Positions 34,245 to 42,863 of a stretch of 64,000 bases of DNA are shown here, in pieces. Within the stretch, counting starts at the first letter, position 1, and each line of letters starts with the position of its first letter. This DNA is from Planctomycetota bacterium (GTDB taxonomy: Bacteria > Planctomycetota > UBA1135 > GCA-002686595). The DNA lies in NCBI GenBank assembly GCA_028278425.1, contig JANQEJ010000348.1:22585-86584 (forward strand). The letters run 5' to 3'. A program made the translations under genes and the position numbers. Below the pieces are notes generated by a model, which did not search any database, was not told where the DNA came from, and saw only the letters and a program-made list of their open reading frames with translations.

Positions 34245-36593
34245 ATGTCGCAGCTCTCCCTCAACACCGGCCTCAAATCGATCCTGACCGCCCGGTACAT
34301 GCTGGCCACGATCGGGCACAACATCGCCAACGCGAACACGCCCGGCTACACGCGCCAGCGCGTCGAGATCGGAAACGACCCGCCGATCTCGCTCGGCGGC
34401 CTCCTCTTGGGATCAGGCGTCAGCGCGAGCAACGTGCAGCGCAGCGTCGACTCGCTCCTGAACCGCCGCATCCTGACGCAGGTGACCGTCTCCGGCCGCC
34501 TCGAGTCGCAGCTCGTCGGCATGACGGAGATCGAGGGTCTCCTCGGCGAGCTCGACGGCCAGGGCGTCGGCGGGCTGATGGACTCCTTCTTCACGTCCAT
34601 CTCCGAGCTCTCGACCAACCCGGACGACGCCATCCTCGCGTCGGGCGTCGCCCAGGCGGCGGTCACGCTGAGCGCGCAGTTCAACGGGATCTCGAACAAC
34701 CTGTCCGACCTGAAGCGCGACACGACCGCCGAGCTCGGCGTGCGCGTCGAGGAGGTCAACCTCCTCGCCGACCAGGTGCTCGCGCTCAACCTGGAGATCA
34801 CGAAGATCGAGGCCAGCGGCTCGACGGCCAACGACCTGCGCGACCAGCGCGACGTGGCGCTCGAGGAGCTCTCGCGGCGCGTCGACACGCGCGTGATCGA
34901 AGAGGCGAACGGAGCGGTGCGCGTCCTCGTGGCGGGCAACACGCTCGTCAGCTCGGCGCGGGTGTACGAGCTCTCGGTCACGCAGACCCCCGGCGGCGAC
35001 CCGGCGATCGAGATCGAGGGCTCGGACGGCTTCGTTCCGGTGAGCGGCGGAACGATTGGGGGGCTCCTGCGCATGGCCGGCAGCTTCGTCGGCGAGCTCT
35101 CCAGCGAGTTCGACCAGCTCGCTCACAACCTGATCCTGGAGCTGAACCGCCTCCACTCCACGGGCGTGCCCGCGAGCGGAGGGTTCAGCAACCTGACCGG
35201 GTCGAGCGCCATTCTCGACCTCGACAAGGACGGCGACCTGCGCGACGAGCTCCTCTCGAACGCCGGGCTGCCGTTCGACGTGTCGAGCGGCGTCTTGCTC
35301 GTCAACGTCAACGACGAGACGACGGGCGACGTCGACCAGCACCAGATCCAGATCTCCGAGACCCACACGACGGTCGGGGAGCTCCTCGATGCCTTGAACG
35401 ACGTCCCGAACCTGTCGGCCGACCTCGACAGCTTCGGTCGCGTGCGGCTGCTCGCCGACGGCGGCTTCACGTTCGACTTCAGCGCGAAGCTCGACCAGAA
35501 CCCCGACGCGATCGGGAGCTTCGGCGGCGGGCGGGCGTCCCTCGGCACCGGCGAGGAGCCGTTCGCGCTCGCGGACGGGGACACGCTCGACCTGACGGTT
35601 CCCGCGGGCGGCACCTCGCTCTCGATCGCCTTCAACACGGCCGACTTCGCCGACGTCAACGCGGCGACGGCCGCGGAGCTCGCGGCGGTGATTAACAACG
35701 ATCCCGGTGCTCAGGCCGTCGGCATCGTCGCGGCCGACGTCAACGGGCGGCTGATCCTCCAGACGCTTGCCGAGGGCTCGACGGCCGACTTCACGGTCGA
35801 CGGCGGCACTGTGCTCGGCGCGCTGGGCTGGGCCGGCTTCGCGGGCTCGACCGTCACCGGGCACGACAACGCGGTCGAAGCCAAGATCGCCGGCGCCTAC
35901 ACCGGCGACGGGGACGACGTCTTCACCTTCGTGCCCAACATGGACGGCACGATCGGCACGACGCCGGGGCTGATCGTGGACGTGTTCGACGCGACCGGCA
36001 ACAAGATCGCCTCGCTCGACGTCGGCGAAGGCTACACGCCCGGCGAGGAGCTCGCGGTGGCGGAGGGCATCACCGTCTCGTTCGGGCTGGGGGACCTGTC
36101 GGCCACCCACAACGACGTCTTCGCGCTCGACGTCGTCGAGGACGCCGATACGAGCGACGTGCTGGTCGCGCTCGGCATCAACTCGCTCTTCGTCGGCACC
36201 GACGCGAGCGACATCGCCCTGCGCGAGGACATCGAGCTCGATCCGACGCTGATCTCGACGTCGGTCACTGGCTCGTCGGGCGACAACACGCTTCTGCTCG
36301 ACGTCCTCGGCCTGCAGAACCAGGGCGTGGAGGGTCTCGAAGGCGCGACTTTCGGCCGCTTCTACGGCGACACGATCGGCAACTTCGGCTTCGAGCTGAG
36401 CTCGACCGTCGACGCGATCGGCGCCAACGACTCGTTGCAGGCCAGCCTGGGCCTCCTGCGCGAGCAGGTGTCCGGCGTGAACGTGGACGAGGAGCTCGTC
36501 GACCTCGTCAAGTACGAGCAAGCGTTCCAGGCCGCCTCGCAGTTCATCACCGTCGTCAACGAGCTGAACGACGAGCTCCTGAACCTCCTCTGA
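34245..36593 (+). CDS. flgK: Flagellar hook-associated protein FlgK
   Basis: 782 residues. N-terminus T-I-G-H-N-I-A-N-A-N-T-P-G-Y-T-R-Q-R and C-terminus E-E-L-V-D-L-V-K-Y-E-Q-A-F-Q-A-A-S-Q are diagnostic of FlgK, which joins hook and filament. The family range is 450-650, so the central region (about 330-650) carries an extra 150-200 residues, with repeated flagellin/hook IN-like segments. Such surface-exposed insertions vary among species. Confidence 0.94.
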   Translation: MSQLSLNTGLKSILTARYMLATIGHNIANANTPGYTRQRVEIGNDPPISLGGLLLGSGVSASNVQRSVDSLLNRRILTQVTVSGRLESQLVGMTEIEGLLGELDGQGVGGLMDSFFTSISELSTNPDDAILASGVAQAAVTLSAQFNGISNNLSDLKRDTTAELGVRVEEVNLLADQVLALNLEITKIEASGSTANDLRDQRDVALEELSRRVDTRVIEEANGAVRVLVAGNTLVSSARVYELSVTQTPGGDPAIEIEGSDGFVPVSGGTIGGLLRMAGSFVGELSSEFDQLAHNLILELNRLHSTGVPASGGFSNLTGSSAILDLDKDGDLRDELLSNAGLPFDVSSGVLLVNVNDETTGDVDQHQIQISETHTTVGELLDALNDVPNLSADLDSFGRVRLLADGGFTFDFSAKLDQNPDAIGSFGGGRASLGTGEEPFALADGDTLDLTVPAGGTSLSIAFNTADFADVNAATAAELAAVINNDPGAQAVGIVAADVNGRLILQTLAEGSTADFTVDGGTVLGALGWAGFAGSTVTGHDNAVEAKIAGAYTGDGDDVFTFVPNMDGTIGTTPGLIVDVFDATGNKIASLDVGEGYTPGEELAVAEGITVSFGLGDLSATHNDVFALDVVEDADTSDVLVALGINSLFVGTDASDIALREDIELDPTLISTSVTGSSGDNTLLLDVLGLQNQGVEGLEGATFGRFYGDTIGNFGFELSSTVDAIGANDSLQASLGLLREQVSGVNVDEELVDLVKYEQAFQAASQFITVVNELNDELLNLL

Positions 36594-36594
36594 C

Positions 36595-38034
36595 ATGACG
36601 CTTCGAATCAGCACCAGCTCGAACTACTCGCGCGTCCTGATGGGCCTGCGCTTGAACCAGGGCCGCCTCATCCGCAGCCAGGAGCAGGTCGCCACCGGCC
36701 GCTCGCTCCTGCGCCCGTCGGACGATCCGATCGGCGCGACACGCGCGCTTTCCCTGACCGGACGCATCGAGGGCGTCGCCCGTTTCCGCGGCGCGGTCGT
36801 CTCCGGCCTGAACGCCGTCGATTCCGCGGCCGCGAGCCTGGGCAGCGGCAGCCAGCTCCTCGCGGAAGCGCGCGAGCTCATCCTCCAGGGCATGAACGGC
36901 ACGCTGGCGCAGGACGACCGCGAGGCGCTGGCGACGGAGCTCGAGGTCCTGCGCCGCGAGCTCGTCGATCTGGCCAACACCCAGGCGGGCGGCCGCTACC
37001 TCTTCGGCGGCACGCTGACGAACCAACCGCCGTGGGTGGAGACCACCGTGGGCGGGCTGACCCGCGTCACCTACCGCGGCAACGAGGAAGAGCAGCGCAT
37101 CCAGATCGGCGCCGACGTCGAGATCGCCATCAACGTCACCGGCTCTTCCATCTTCGGCAAGTCGGAGCCCGCGGGGGCGGTCTTCGACGGCTTGACAGGT
37201 GTTCAAAGCGGCCTGACCGCGGACGAGGGAAGCGGCTACGAGTACCTGCACCTGCGGCACGACTCGACCGACCCCGGCGCGATCGGGACGGTCGGCCTCG
37301 CGCTGGTGAACGGCGGCGCGGACGACACGATCCTGAACGCGCAGGACCTCGTCATCGACGCCGCGGCCGGCACCGTGCAGCTCGGCAACGGCGTCGTGCG
37401 GAACATCCCGCTGCCGGGCGACCCTGACTTAGCCGACTTCACGATCGCGAACGAGCTCGGCGGCGAGCTCCACCTCGACTTCACCGGCTTCACCGGGGCG
37501 GACTTCAACGGCACGGTGACCGGGAACGGCTCGATCTCGCTCGACGGGACCAACTTCACGGCGATCGACTTCAGCGAGACGGACCTCGAGCTGAAGAACG
37601 ACGCCACGGGCTCGGTCCTGCACGTCGACACGACCGCGGTCGGGCGCGCGGGGAAGGAGACCGTCACCTTCGGCGGGTCGCTCAACCTCTTCGACGCGCT
37701 GCAGGGCGTCGTCGAGGACCTCCGCAACGCCGACGGCCTCGACCAGCAGGAGCTCGTGAACCGCCTGAACGTCCGCCTGGAGGAGCTCGACCGCGGCGGC
37801 GCGAACCTGCGGGTCGGCCTCGGCGTCCTCGGGGCCCGCAGCGCGCGTCTCCAATCGGCCGATGCGCGCCTCCAGGGCGTGGACCTCCAGCTCAACGGGC
37901 TTCTGTCCGAAACAAGAGATGCGGACCTTTCCGAGGCGGTGCTGGACCTCATGCAGGCGGAGCAGACGCTCCAGCTCGCCCAGGCGACCGGCGTGCGCTT
38001 GATCCAGACGACGCTCTTGAACTTCCTCGGCTAA
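36595..38034 (+). CDS. flgL: Flagellar hook-associated protein FlgL
   Basis: 479 residues with flagellin-like ends: R-I-S-T-S-S-N-Y-S-R-V-L-M-G-L at the start and L-D-L-M-Q-A-E-Q-T-L-Q-L-A at the end. G-G-R-Y-L-F-G-G-T is the FlgL-type motif that separates it from flagellin. Second hook-filament junction protein; it follows flgK after one base. Confidence 0.92.
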   Translation: MTLRISTSSNYSRVLMGLRLNQGRLIRSQEQVATGRSLLRPSDDPIGATRALSLTGRIEGVARFRGAVVSGLNAVDSAAASLGSGSQLLAEARELILQGMNGTLAQDDREALATELEVLRRELVDLANTQAGGRYLFGGTLTNQPPWVETTVGGLTRVTYRGNEEEQRIQIGADVEIAINVTGSSIFGKSEPAGAVFDGLTGVQSGLTADEGSGYEYLHLRHDSTDPGAIGTVGLALVNGGADDTILNAQDLVIDAAAGTVQLGNGVVRNIPLPGDPDLADFTIANELGGELHLDFTGFTGADFNGTVTGNGSISLDGTNFTAIDFSETDLELKNDATGSVLHVDTTAVGRAGKETVTFGGSLNLFDALQGVVEDLRNADGLDQQELVNRLNVRLEELDRGGANLRVGLGVLGARSARLQSADARLQGVDLQLNGLLSETRDADLSEAVLDLMQAEQTLQLAQATGVRLIQTTLLNFLG

Positions 38035-38043
38035 CGAACGGCC

Positions 38044-38364
38044 ATGGCACAGCTTCCGATCTCCTCCGGCCCCAAGAGCCCTTCGCCCGATCCGATCCGG
38101 CGGACGGGCGCCGCCGAGCCCGCGCGCAAGCCCGAAGCCGAGAGCCCGGCCTTCCGGGCGCTGCTCGAGCGCTTGCAGAAGAGCGCGCAGGAGCTCGAAC
38201 GGACGAGCGAGACCGTGGCGGACGCCGACCACTTGGCCGGCGCCGTCGATCAAGCGCGCGAATCCCTGACCGACGCGCTCTCCCTCAGCGACCAGCTTCT
38301 CGAGGCCTACCGCGCCGCGGAGCACCAGGCCCCCGACCCCGAGACGAAAGACGGTGACGCGTGA
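38044..38364 (+). CDS. Small protein of unknown function in the flagellar unit
   Basis: 106 residues. The first 35 are Pro/Ser/Arg-rich and probably disordered; the rest is an amphipathic helix rich in Glu, Ala and Leu (about residues 38-95). Position after flgL and coupling to the next gene suggest a flagellar role such as a chaperone, export factor or FlgM-like regulator, but I cannot see the FlgM signature. Its stop overlaps the following GTG. Confidence 0.6.
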   Translation: MAQLPISSGPKSPSPDPIRRTGAAEPARKPEAESPAFRALLERLQKSAQELERTSETVADADHLAGAVDQARESLTDALSLSDQLLEAYRAAEHQAPDPETKDGDA

Positions 38365-39449
38365 ACGGACTTCTCAAAGTCGAGCCCGAGCACACCCGGC
38401 CCCTGATGGAGCGCGTCCTGCGCTCCGGCGGTGAGATCGCCGCCGAGTATCCTCTCGTCTTCCGCGACGACTTCCCCGGCGACGTGGTCGCGGTGGGCGA
38501 AGGCGAAGAGATCCGCTCCGCCGCGGCGATCCTTCAACGCGACTTCCTCACGCCGCAGGGCACCGTCTCGGTCGGTCTCATCGGCTCGGTGTCGACCGAC
38601 CCGGCCTGGCAAGGCAAGGGACTCGCGACCCGCGTTCTGATCGAAGCCGAAGCGGAGCTCGAGCGCCGCGGCTGCCACATCGCGCTGCTCTGGGCCGACG
38701 ACCCGAAGTTCTACTACGCGCGCGGCTACCGCCCGATCGGCGCCGAGGTGGACTTCGTGATCCCCCGCGAGCTCGCAAAGCGACTGCCCAAGGCGGAGGG
38801 CGTGCGCCCCCTCGAGGACGCGGACACCGAAGCCCTGCACACGCTCTACGCGCGCCATCCCTCGCGCGTGGACCGCAGCGTCGATGAGACCGACGCGATG
38901 CTCGCGTGCCCCGGGATGTCCACGCTCGCGCTCGAGCGCGACGGCGAGCTCGTCGCCTACGCCTGCCTCGGCCGCGGCTTCGACCTGCACGACGCGATCC
39001 ACGAGTGGGGCGGCGCGGTCGACGACGTGCTCGCCCTGGTGCGCGCGCATCTCGAGCAGCGCTACGCCGACGGCGAGCCCGGCCGCGTGTTCCTGATGGC
39101 CCCTGTGGGCGCCGCGGAGCTGCTCCAGCGCCTCGACGAAGCCGGCACGGAGGGTCAGGTGGGCGTCCTCGGGCTGGCGAAGGTCTTGAGCCGCGAAGCC
39201 TGCGCCGACCTCTTGGACCGCGCGCTGAAGCCCGACGGCGGCGCGGCGCTCGAGACCACCGAGGACGACACGCGCTTCGCCTTCCGCGGCACGAAGAGCG
39301 AAGGCTTCCTCGACGACGAGACGCTGCTCGCGATCCTCTTCCCGGCCTACGGCCTCGACGCCGAGATCCAGGACTTCAAGGAAGGCTTCGGGCTCGAGGG
39401 CGCGAGCTTCCCGCTCGAGCCGTTCGCCTGGGGGCTGGACTCGATCTAG
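38361..39449 (+). CDS. GNAT-family N-acetyltransferase (Eis-like length)
   Basis: 362 residues. The N-terminal GNAT fold carries the acetyl-CoA loop W-Q-G-K-G-L-A-T-R-V-L (Q/RxxGxG/A) at about residue 78 and Y-Y-A-R-G-Y-R-P-I-G further on. A second GNAT-like half and a C-terminal extension follow, as in longer two-domain acetyltransferases. It is coupled to the flagellar unit by the overlap GTGA, so it may acetylate a flagellar component, or simply be carried along. The stop overlaps convergent gmhA by 4 bp. Confidence 0.82.
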   Translation: MNGLLKVEPEHTRPLMERVLRSGGEIAAEYPLVFRDDFPGDVVAVGEGEEIRSAAAILQRDFLTPQGTVSVGLIGSVSTDPAWQGKGLATRVLIEAEAELERRGCHIALLWADDPKFYYARGYRPIGAEVDFVIPRELAKRLPKAEGVRPLEDADTEALHTLYARHPSRVDRSVDETDAMLACPGMSTLALERDGELVAYACLGRGFDLHDAIHEWGGAVDDVLALVRAHLEQRYADGEPGRVFLMAPVGAAELLQRLDEAGTEGQVGVLGLAKVLSREACADLLDRALKPDGGAALETTEDDTRFAFRGTKSEGFLDDETLLAILFPAYGLDAEIQDFKEGFGLEGASFPLEPFAWGLDSI

Positions 39450-40036
39450 GGGTAGTTCCCCGGGAAGATCCGCCGCTCCACCGCCTCGATCACGACGTGG
39501 ATCACCTTGATGTGCATCTCCTGGATGCGGTCGGTGGTCGCCGCGACGGACGGGACGACGATGGGGATGTCGACCCGGTCGAGCATCTCTCCTCCGCCCT
39601 TGCCGAGGAGGCCGACCGTCCGGATGTCCAGCTTGGACGCCGTCTCGACGGCGCGCAGGACGTTCGGGGAGTTGCCGCTGGTCGAGATCGCGAGCAGGAG
39701 ATCGCCCTTCTTGCCGTAGGCCTCGACCTCGCGGGCGAAGACCTCCTCGTAGCCGAAGTCGTTGGCGATGCAGGTGAGGTGGCTCGGGTCGGAGAAGGCG
39801 ACCGCGGGGAGGGGCCGGCGGTCGCTCCGAAAGCGGCCGGTCCACTCCTCGGCGAAGTGCATCGCGTCGCACATGCTGCCGCCGTTGCCGCAGGACATCA
39901 GAAGGCCGCCGTTCGCGAGCGTCTCCGCGGCGGCGTCGGCGAAGCGCTCGACGCTGGAGAGGCCGTCGGGGCTCTCGAGGAAGGCCTGCAGGGTCCGCGC
40001 GGCTTCCTCGAACGAGGCTCGGATGGAGTCGGACAT
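39446..40036 (-). CDS. gmhA: Phosphoheptose isomerase GmhA
   Basis: 196 residues with a SIS fold: S-C-G-N-G-G-S-M-C-D-A-M-H-F (substrate-binding loop with a catalytic His region), A-I-S-T-S-G-N-S-P-N-V and the C-terminal M-H-I-K-V-I-H segment. It converts sedoheptulose-7-phosphate to D-glycero-D-manno-heptose-7-phosphate for heptose in lipopolysaccharide or surface glycans. Length fits the family. No other heptose genes are in the window. Confidence 0.93.
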   Translation of the reverse strand: MSDSIRASFEEAARTLQAFLESPDGLSSVERFADAAAETLANGGLLMSCGNGGSMCDAMHFAEEWTGRFRSDRRPLPAVAFSDPSHLTCIANDFGYEEVFAREVEAYGKKGDLLLAISTSGNSPNVLRAVETASKLDIRTVGLLGKGGGEMLDRVDIPIVVPSVAATTDRIQEMHIKVIHVVIEAVERRIFPGNYP

Positions 40037-40113
40037 GCGCTGAGTGTAACCACTCGGGCGTCGACCCTTGACGCACCGACTCCGCCCGCGATCATGGTTC
40101 GCCGCCGAAACCG

Positions 40114-40479
40114 ATGAAGCTCCTCGGAATCCTCGTTCTCCTCGCCGCCGGCGGGATCCTGCTGACGATCGCCGTCCGCGCCGGCGAGCCGGACTACGTC
40201 CCGCCCGAGGTGGATCGGGACCCCCCGGTGGTTCCGACGGAGCTCAGCGGCCCGGCTCCGCCCGGCTTCGTCGTCCGCGCCTACGACGTCGAGGGCATGT
40301 GCTGCTCGGGGTGCAGCGGCAAGATCTACGCGTCGCTCACCCGGATTGAGGGCGTCGAGGAGGCGTCGGTCGACTTCGTCCTCGGCACGGCAGCGGTCGT
40401 GGTCCCCGAGGACCTCGACGCCGCGCGGATCGAGCCCGCGCTCAACTTCGGGAAGTACACCGCGTCGCCGCGGCCGTAG
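40114..40479 (+). CDS. Membrane-anchored heavy-metal-associated (HMA) domain protein
   Basis: 121 residues. A signal or anchor segment (residues 2-21) is followed by a Pro/Asp/Glu-rich linker and an HMA domain with G-M-C-C-S-G-C-S-G-K at 61-70. Metal ligands are Cys64 and Cys67 of the usual x-C-x-x-C, with an extra Cys63, so three cysteines cluster. HMA proteins carry Cu(I), Hg(II) or similar ions; an exported single domain suggests periplasmic delivery or buffering. It stands alone, without an ATPase partner nearby. Confidence 0.8.
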   Translation: MKLLGILVLLAAGGILLTIAVRAGEPDYVPPEVDRDPPVVPTELSGPAPPGFVVRAYDVEGMCCSGCSGKIYASLTRIEGVEEASVDFVLGTAAVVVPEDLDAARIEPALNFGKYTASPRP

Positions 40480-40543
40480 GGTCCGAGAGCCACGTTTCGC
40501 GGCGCGGTGCTACCATCGGGCATCGTTTGACCCGGAGGATTCT

Positions 40544-41734
40544 ATGCAGCTCTTCTTGCGCGCCCTCTTCGTGTTCTTGGTTAGCTCACCGGCGACCGCG
40601 GTCACCGACGTGCTTGTCGTCGCCGCGGACGGTTCGGGTGACTTCACCGACCTTCCCCTGGCGGTCGGAGGGGCGGCCGCGGGCGACACGCTGCTCGTGA
40701 AAGCGGGTACGTACTCCGGCTTCAGCGTCACCGGCAAAGGCTTGGTCATCACCGCCGAGCTCGGCGCGACGCCCGTCGTGGCCGGCAAGGTGACGGTCGC
40801 GGGCGTGGGAGGGGGCGCGACGCTCGTGCTCGACGGGCTGAGCGTCACCCCGGCGGCGGGTCGCGCCTTTGAAGCTTCGTCGTGCGCGGGGACGCTTTGG
40901 TTGGAGGATTGCACCCTTCTCGCCGGCCCGGGTTTCCCCACGCTTCCTTTCGACGACTGTGTCGGGATCGACGTCGACGATTGCGACGCCGTCGTCCTGC
41001 TGCGGACGGTCGCCACCGCCGGGGACAGCTTCGGCCTCCTGCCCAACGGGCTGCAGGCGAACGACTCGGAAGTCCACGCCTACGACTGCACCTTCACCGG
41101 CGACCTGCACAGTCCGGGAGGCCGGGGCGCCTCGCTGGACGGCGGCTTCCTGTTCGCGTCCGGGACGACGTTTCGGGGCGGCGACGGCGAGGACGGAAGC
41201 GGCGGTCCCTTCGGCGGGTGCGACGGCGAGAACGGCGGGCACGCGCTGCAGCTCGTGAACGCGACCGCCGACACGATGGACTGCACGTTCGAGCCGGGCC
41301 AAGGCGGCCTCGCGTTCGGGGGCTGCTTCGACGGCAGCGACGGCGAGGACGTCTCCACGCTCGGCTCCACGCACACGACCATCGCCGGGTTCGCGCGCTC
41401 GTTCGCGGTGGACTCGCCGATCCGCGAGGGCAACGACGCGGTCTTGAGCTACGCGGGCAAGGACGGCGACCTCGTGATCGCCTTGTTCAGCCTGGCCGTC
41501 CAGCCCTCCTACGACCCCGCCCTGCGCGGAACGCTCTTGCCCGCCTTTCCGCCCGCCCTGTTCACGCTCGGCGTCGCGGTCACGGGCAGCTTGACCGTCA
41601 ACGTGCCCGTCGGGCCGCTTCCGGTCGGCTTGGACTCGTTGGCCGTTCCCCTTCAGGCCGGCGTGGTCACTTCGACGGGCGCGCTCGTGCTCGGCGCGGG
41701 CACGAAGCTCGTGGTTCTCGACGGAGCGTTCTAG
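40544..41734 (+). CDS. Secreted right-handed beta-helix-like protein
   Basis: 396 residues; ATG at 40544 preceded by CCGGAGG. A signal peptide (ending about S-S-P-A-T-A) leads into the pectate-lyase-like opening D-G-S-G-D-F-T-D-L-P-L-A-V and G-D-T-L-L-V-K-A-G-T-Y, then repeated short strands with many Cys and Asp (D-C-T, D-C-D). The last 80 residues fit the shared C-terminal beta-sandwich module of this window (L-G-V-A-V-T-G-S-L-T-V-N-V-P-V). No catalytic residues are recognised. Confidence 0.78.
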   Translation: MQLFLRALFVFLVSSPATAVTDVLVVAADGSGDFTDLPLAVGGAAAGDTLLVKAGTYSGFSVTGKGLVITAELGATPVVAGKVTVAGVGGGATLVLDGLSVTPAAGRAFEASSCAGTLWLEDCTLLAGPGFPTLPFDDCVGIDVDDCDAVVLLRTVATAGDSFGLLPNGLQANDSEVHAYDCTFTGDLHSPGGRGASLDGGFLFASGTTFRGGDGEDGSGGPFGGCDGENGGHALQLVNATADTMDCTFEPGQGGLAFGGCFDGSDGEDVSTLGSTHTTIAGFARSFAVDSPIREGNDAVLSYAGKDGDLVIALFSLAVQPSYDPALRGTLLPAFPPALFTLGVAVTGSLTVNVPVGPLPVGLDSLAVPLQAGVVTSTGALVLGAGTKLVVLDGAF

Positions 41735-41767
41735 GCCCACGGCCCCGCCCGGGGAATCGCGGGCCAC

Positions 41768-41800
41768 GCTTGCCTTTGGCGGCGCGCTTCCTTACGCCGA
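41768..41800 (+). repeat. 33-bp direct repeat, copy A
   Basis: Matches copy B at 42827-42859 at 28 of 33 positions, with the first 13 bases (GCTTGCCTTTGGC) identical, in the same orientation. The two copies flank about 1.03 kb of lower-G+C DNA. Confidence 0.6.
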
Positions 41801-41828
41801 CCGCTGGGTATCGGCAGAAGAATCGAGG

Positions 41829-42599
41829 CTACTCAGCCACTCTCACCGAGCAGTGGGCAATCAGTCCGGTGTCGCTGGAGCCTGCCCCTAGAGATCCGAT
41901 TGGATCATCATCGAGCAGGACAAACACCATCTGCCTTCTCGCATCCACCCAGACCCTGGCACCACGCGCCTTCAGGCGAATTCCAATCTCCCGCAGCAAT
42001 TCGGGCTTTGTCATTGTGCCATCGAGCGCAATCGCGTCTACGCCTTCAGAAGTCACGACGTCGAAGTACGAGGGCGAAGCCCCGTTGCCTTCCTGCCCGG
42101 TGATACCGCCGCGTGCTTCGATGATGCCCAGGCCGGGAATGGCTAGGTTGGCAGGTTCGTCAATCTCATCATCGTTCTTCGTCTTGTCGTCGGTTCCTAC
42201 ATCCTTGATCTTGATGTTGGATGCGGATGGGTTGCTTCTGTTGGGTGAGATCGTGAGCACGCATCCCGTTCCACCGATGTTGATGAGCGGCTGGCCACCA
42301 ACCTTCTTGTTGTCGATGTCCTCCTGGAGTTTCTCCTGAATCATGGTCTTCTTGTCCACCGCTCCGGTCCCCCCAGGATCGGTGATGTCAATCTTGGCGG
42401 TGAAGGTCTCCCTTTGCTGCTTTCCCTCGGAGTCCTCGTATGTGATTCCTACGGTCGTGGTGTGTTCACCGCTATGCCCGGGATCGCCGTAGTCGACCTT
42501 CCACGTGCCTCCTTCCTGACCCGATGGATGCAGCACGAAACCAAGGGCGAGGAACGAGAGTACGCCCGCAAACGCGGATAGGAGCCAGGTGCGAGTCAT
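41829..42599 (-). CDS. Exported protein of unknown function with lower G+C
   Basis: 256 residues from ATG 42599, preceded by GGAGGAG at good spacing. A signal peptide or anchor (W-L-L-S-A-F-A-G-V-L-S-F-L-A-L-G) is followed by a Gly/Asp/Thr-rich region and, at the C-terminus, a segment with T-K-P-E-L-L-R-E-I-G-I-R-L-K-A-R-G-A that resembles an ExbD/TonB-like or secretin-like alpha/beta unit, but too weakly to assign. Codon use is clearly less G+C-rich than its neighbours. With the flanking direct repeat this points to insertion by transfer. Confidence 0.7.
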   Translation of the reverse strand: MTRTWLLSAFAGVLSFLALGFVLHPSGQEGGTWKVDYGDPGHSGEHTTTVGITYEDSEGKQQRETFTAKIDITDPGGTGAVDKKTMIQEKLQEDIDNKKVGGQPLINIGGTGCVLTISPNRSNPSASNIKIKDVGTDDKTKNDDEIDEPANLAIPGLGIIEARGGITGQEGNGASPSYFDVVTSEGVDAIALDGTMTKPELLREIGIRLKARGARVWVDARRQMVFVLLDDDPIGSLGAGSSDTGLIAHCSVRVAE

Positions 42600-42826
42600 C
42601 GGAATCTCCTCCAAGTACCGAATAAGAAGTTTGACGTACGCTACGAGTTAGCCCTGCCATCGCTCCCGAGGTGGCGGGAACTCTGCCTAGAGTACAGAAA
42701 GCTGCAATTCTGCTGGCACGGTCCTCGTGTGACGCTCCTGGTGGTACTCAGCGTTCTCGTATTCCCCGGTTTCGCAGTCGGTGCCGGTGGGACTGCCGTC
42801 ACCGCATTCGTGGATTCGCGGACTGC
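42600..42826. other. Non-coding stretch before the GGDEF/EAL gene
   Basis: The region holds the promoter of the leftward gene and lower-G+C DNA. An open frame from 42729 runs in phase into the GGDEF/EAL gene but its residues look like noise and would put a signal peptide on a cytoplasmic-type protein. No RNA gene is seen. Confidence 0.4.
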
Positions 42827-42859
42827 GCTTGCCTTTGGCCGCTCGCTTTCTTACGTCGC
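42827..42859 (+). repeat. 33-bp direct repeat, copy B
   Basis: Second copy of the repeat at 41768-41800. It ends four bases before the ATG of the GGDEF/EAL gene, so it may carry that gene's promoter, and copy A may be the original position of this upstream sequence before insertion. Confidence 0.6.
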
Positions 42860-42863
42860 TCCC

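Noticed and set aside
42729..42863. N-terminal extension or signal peptide on the GGDEF/EAL protein
   Set aside because: The extension overlaps the direct repeat, has no ribosome binding site, and would export domains that must work on cytoplasmic cyclic di-GMP.
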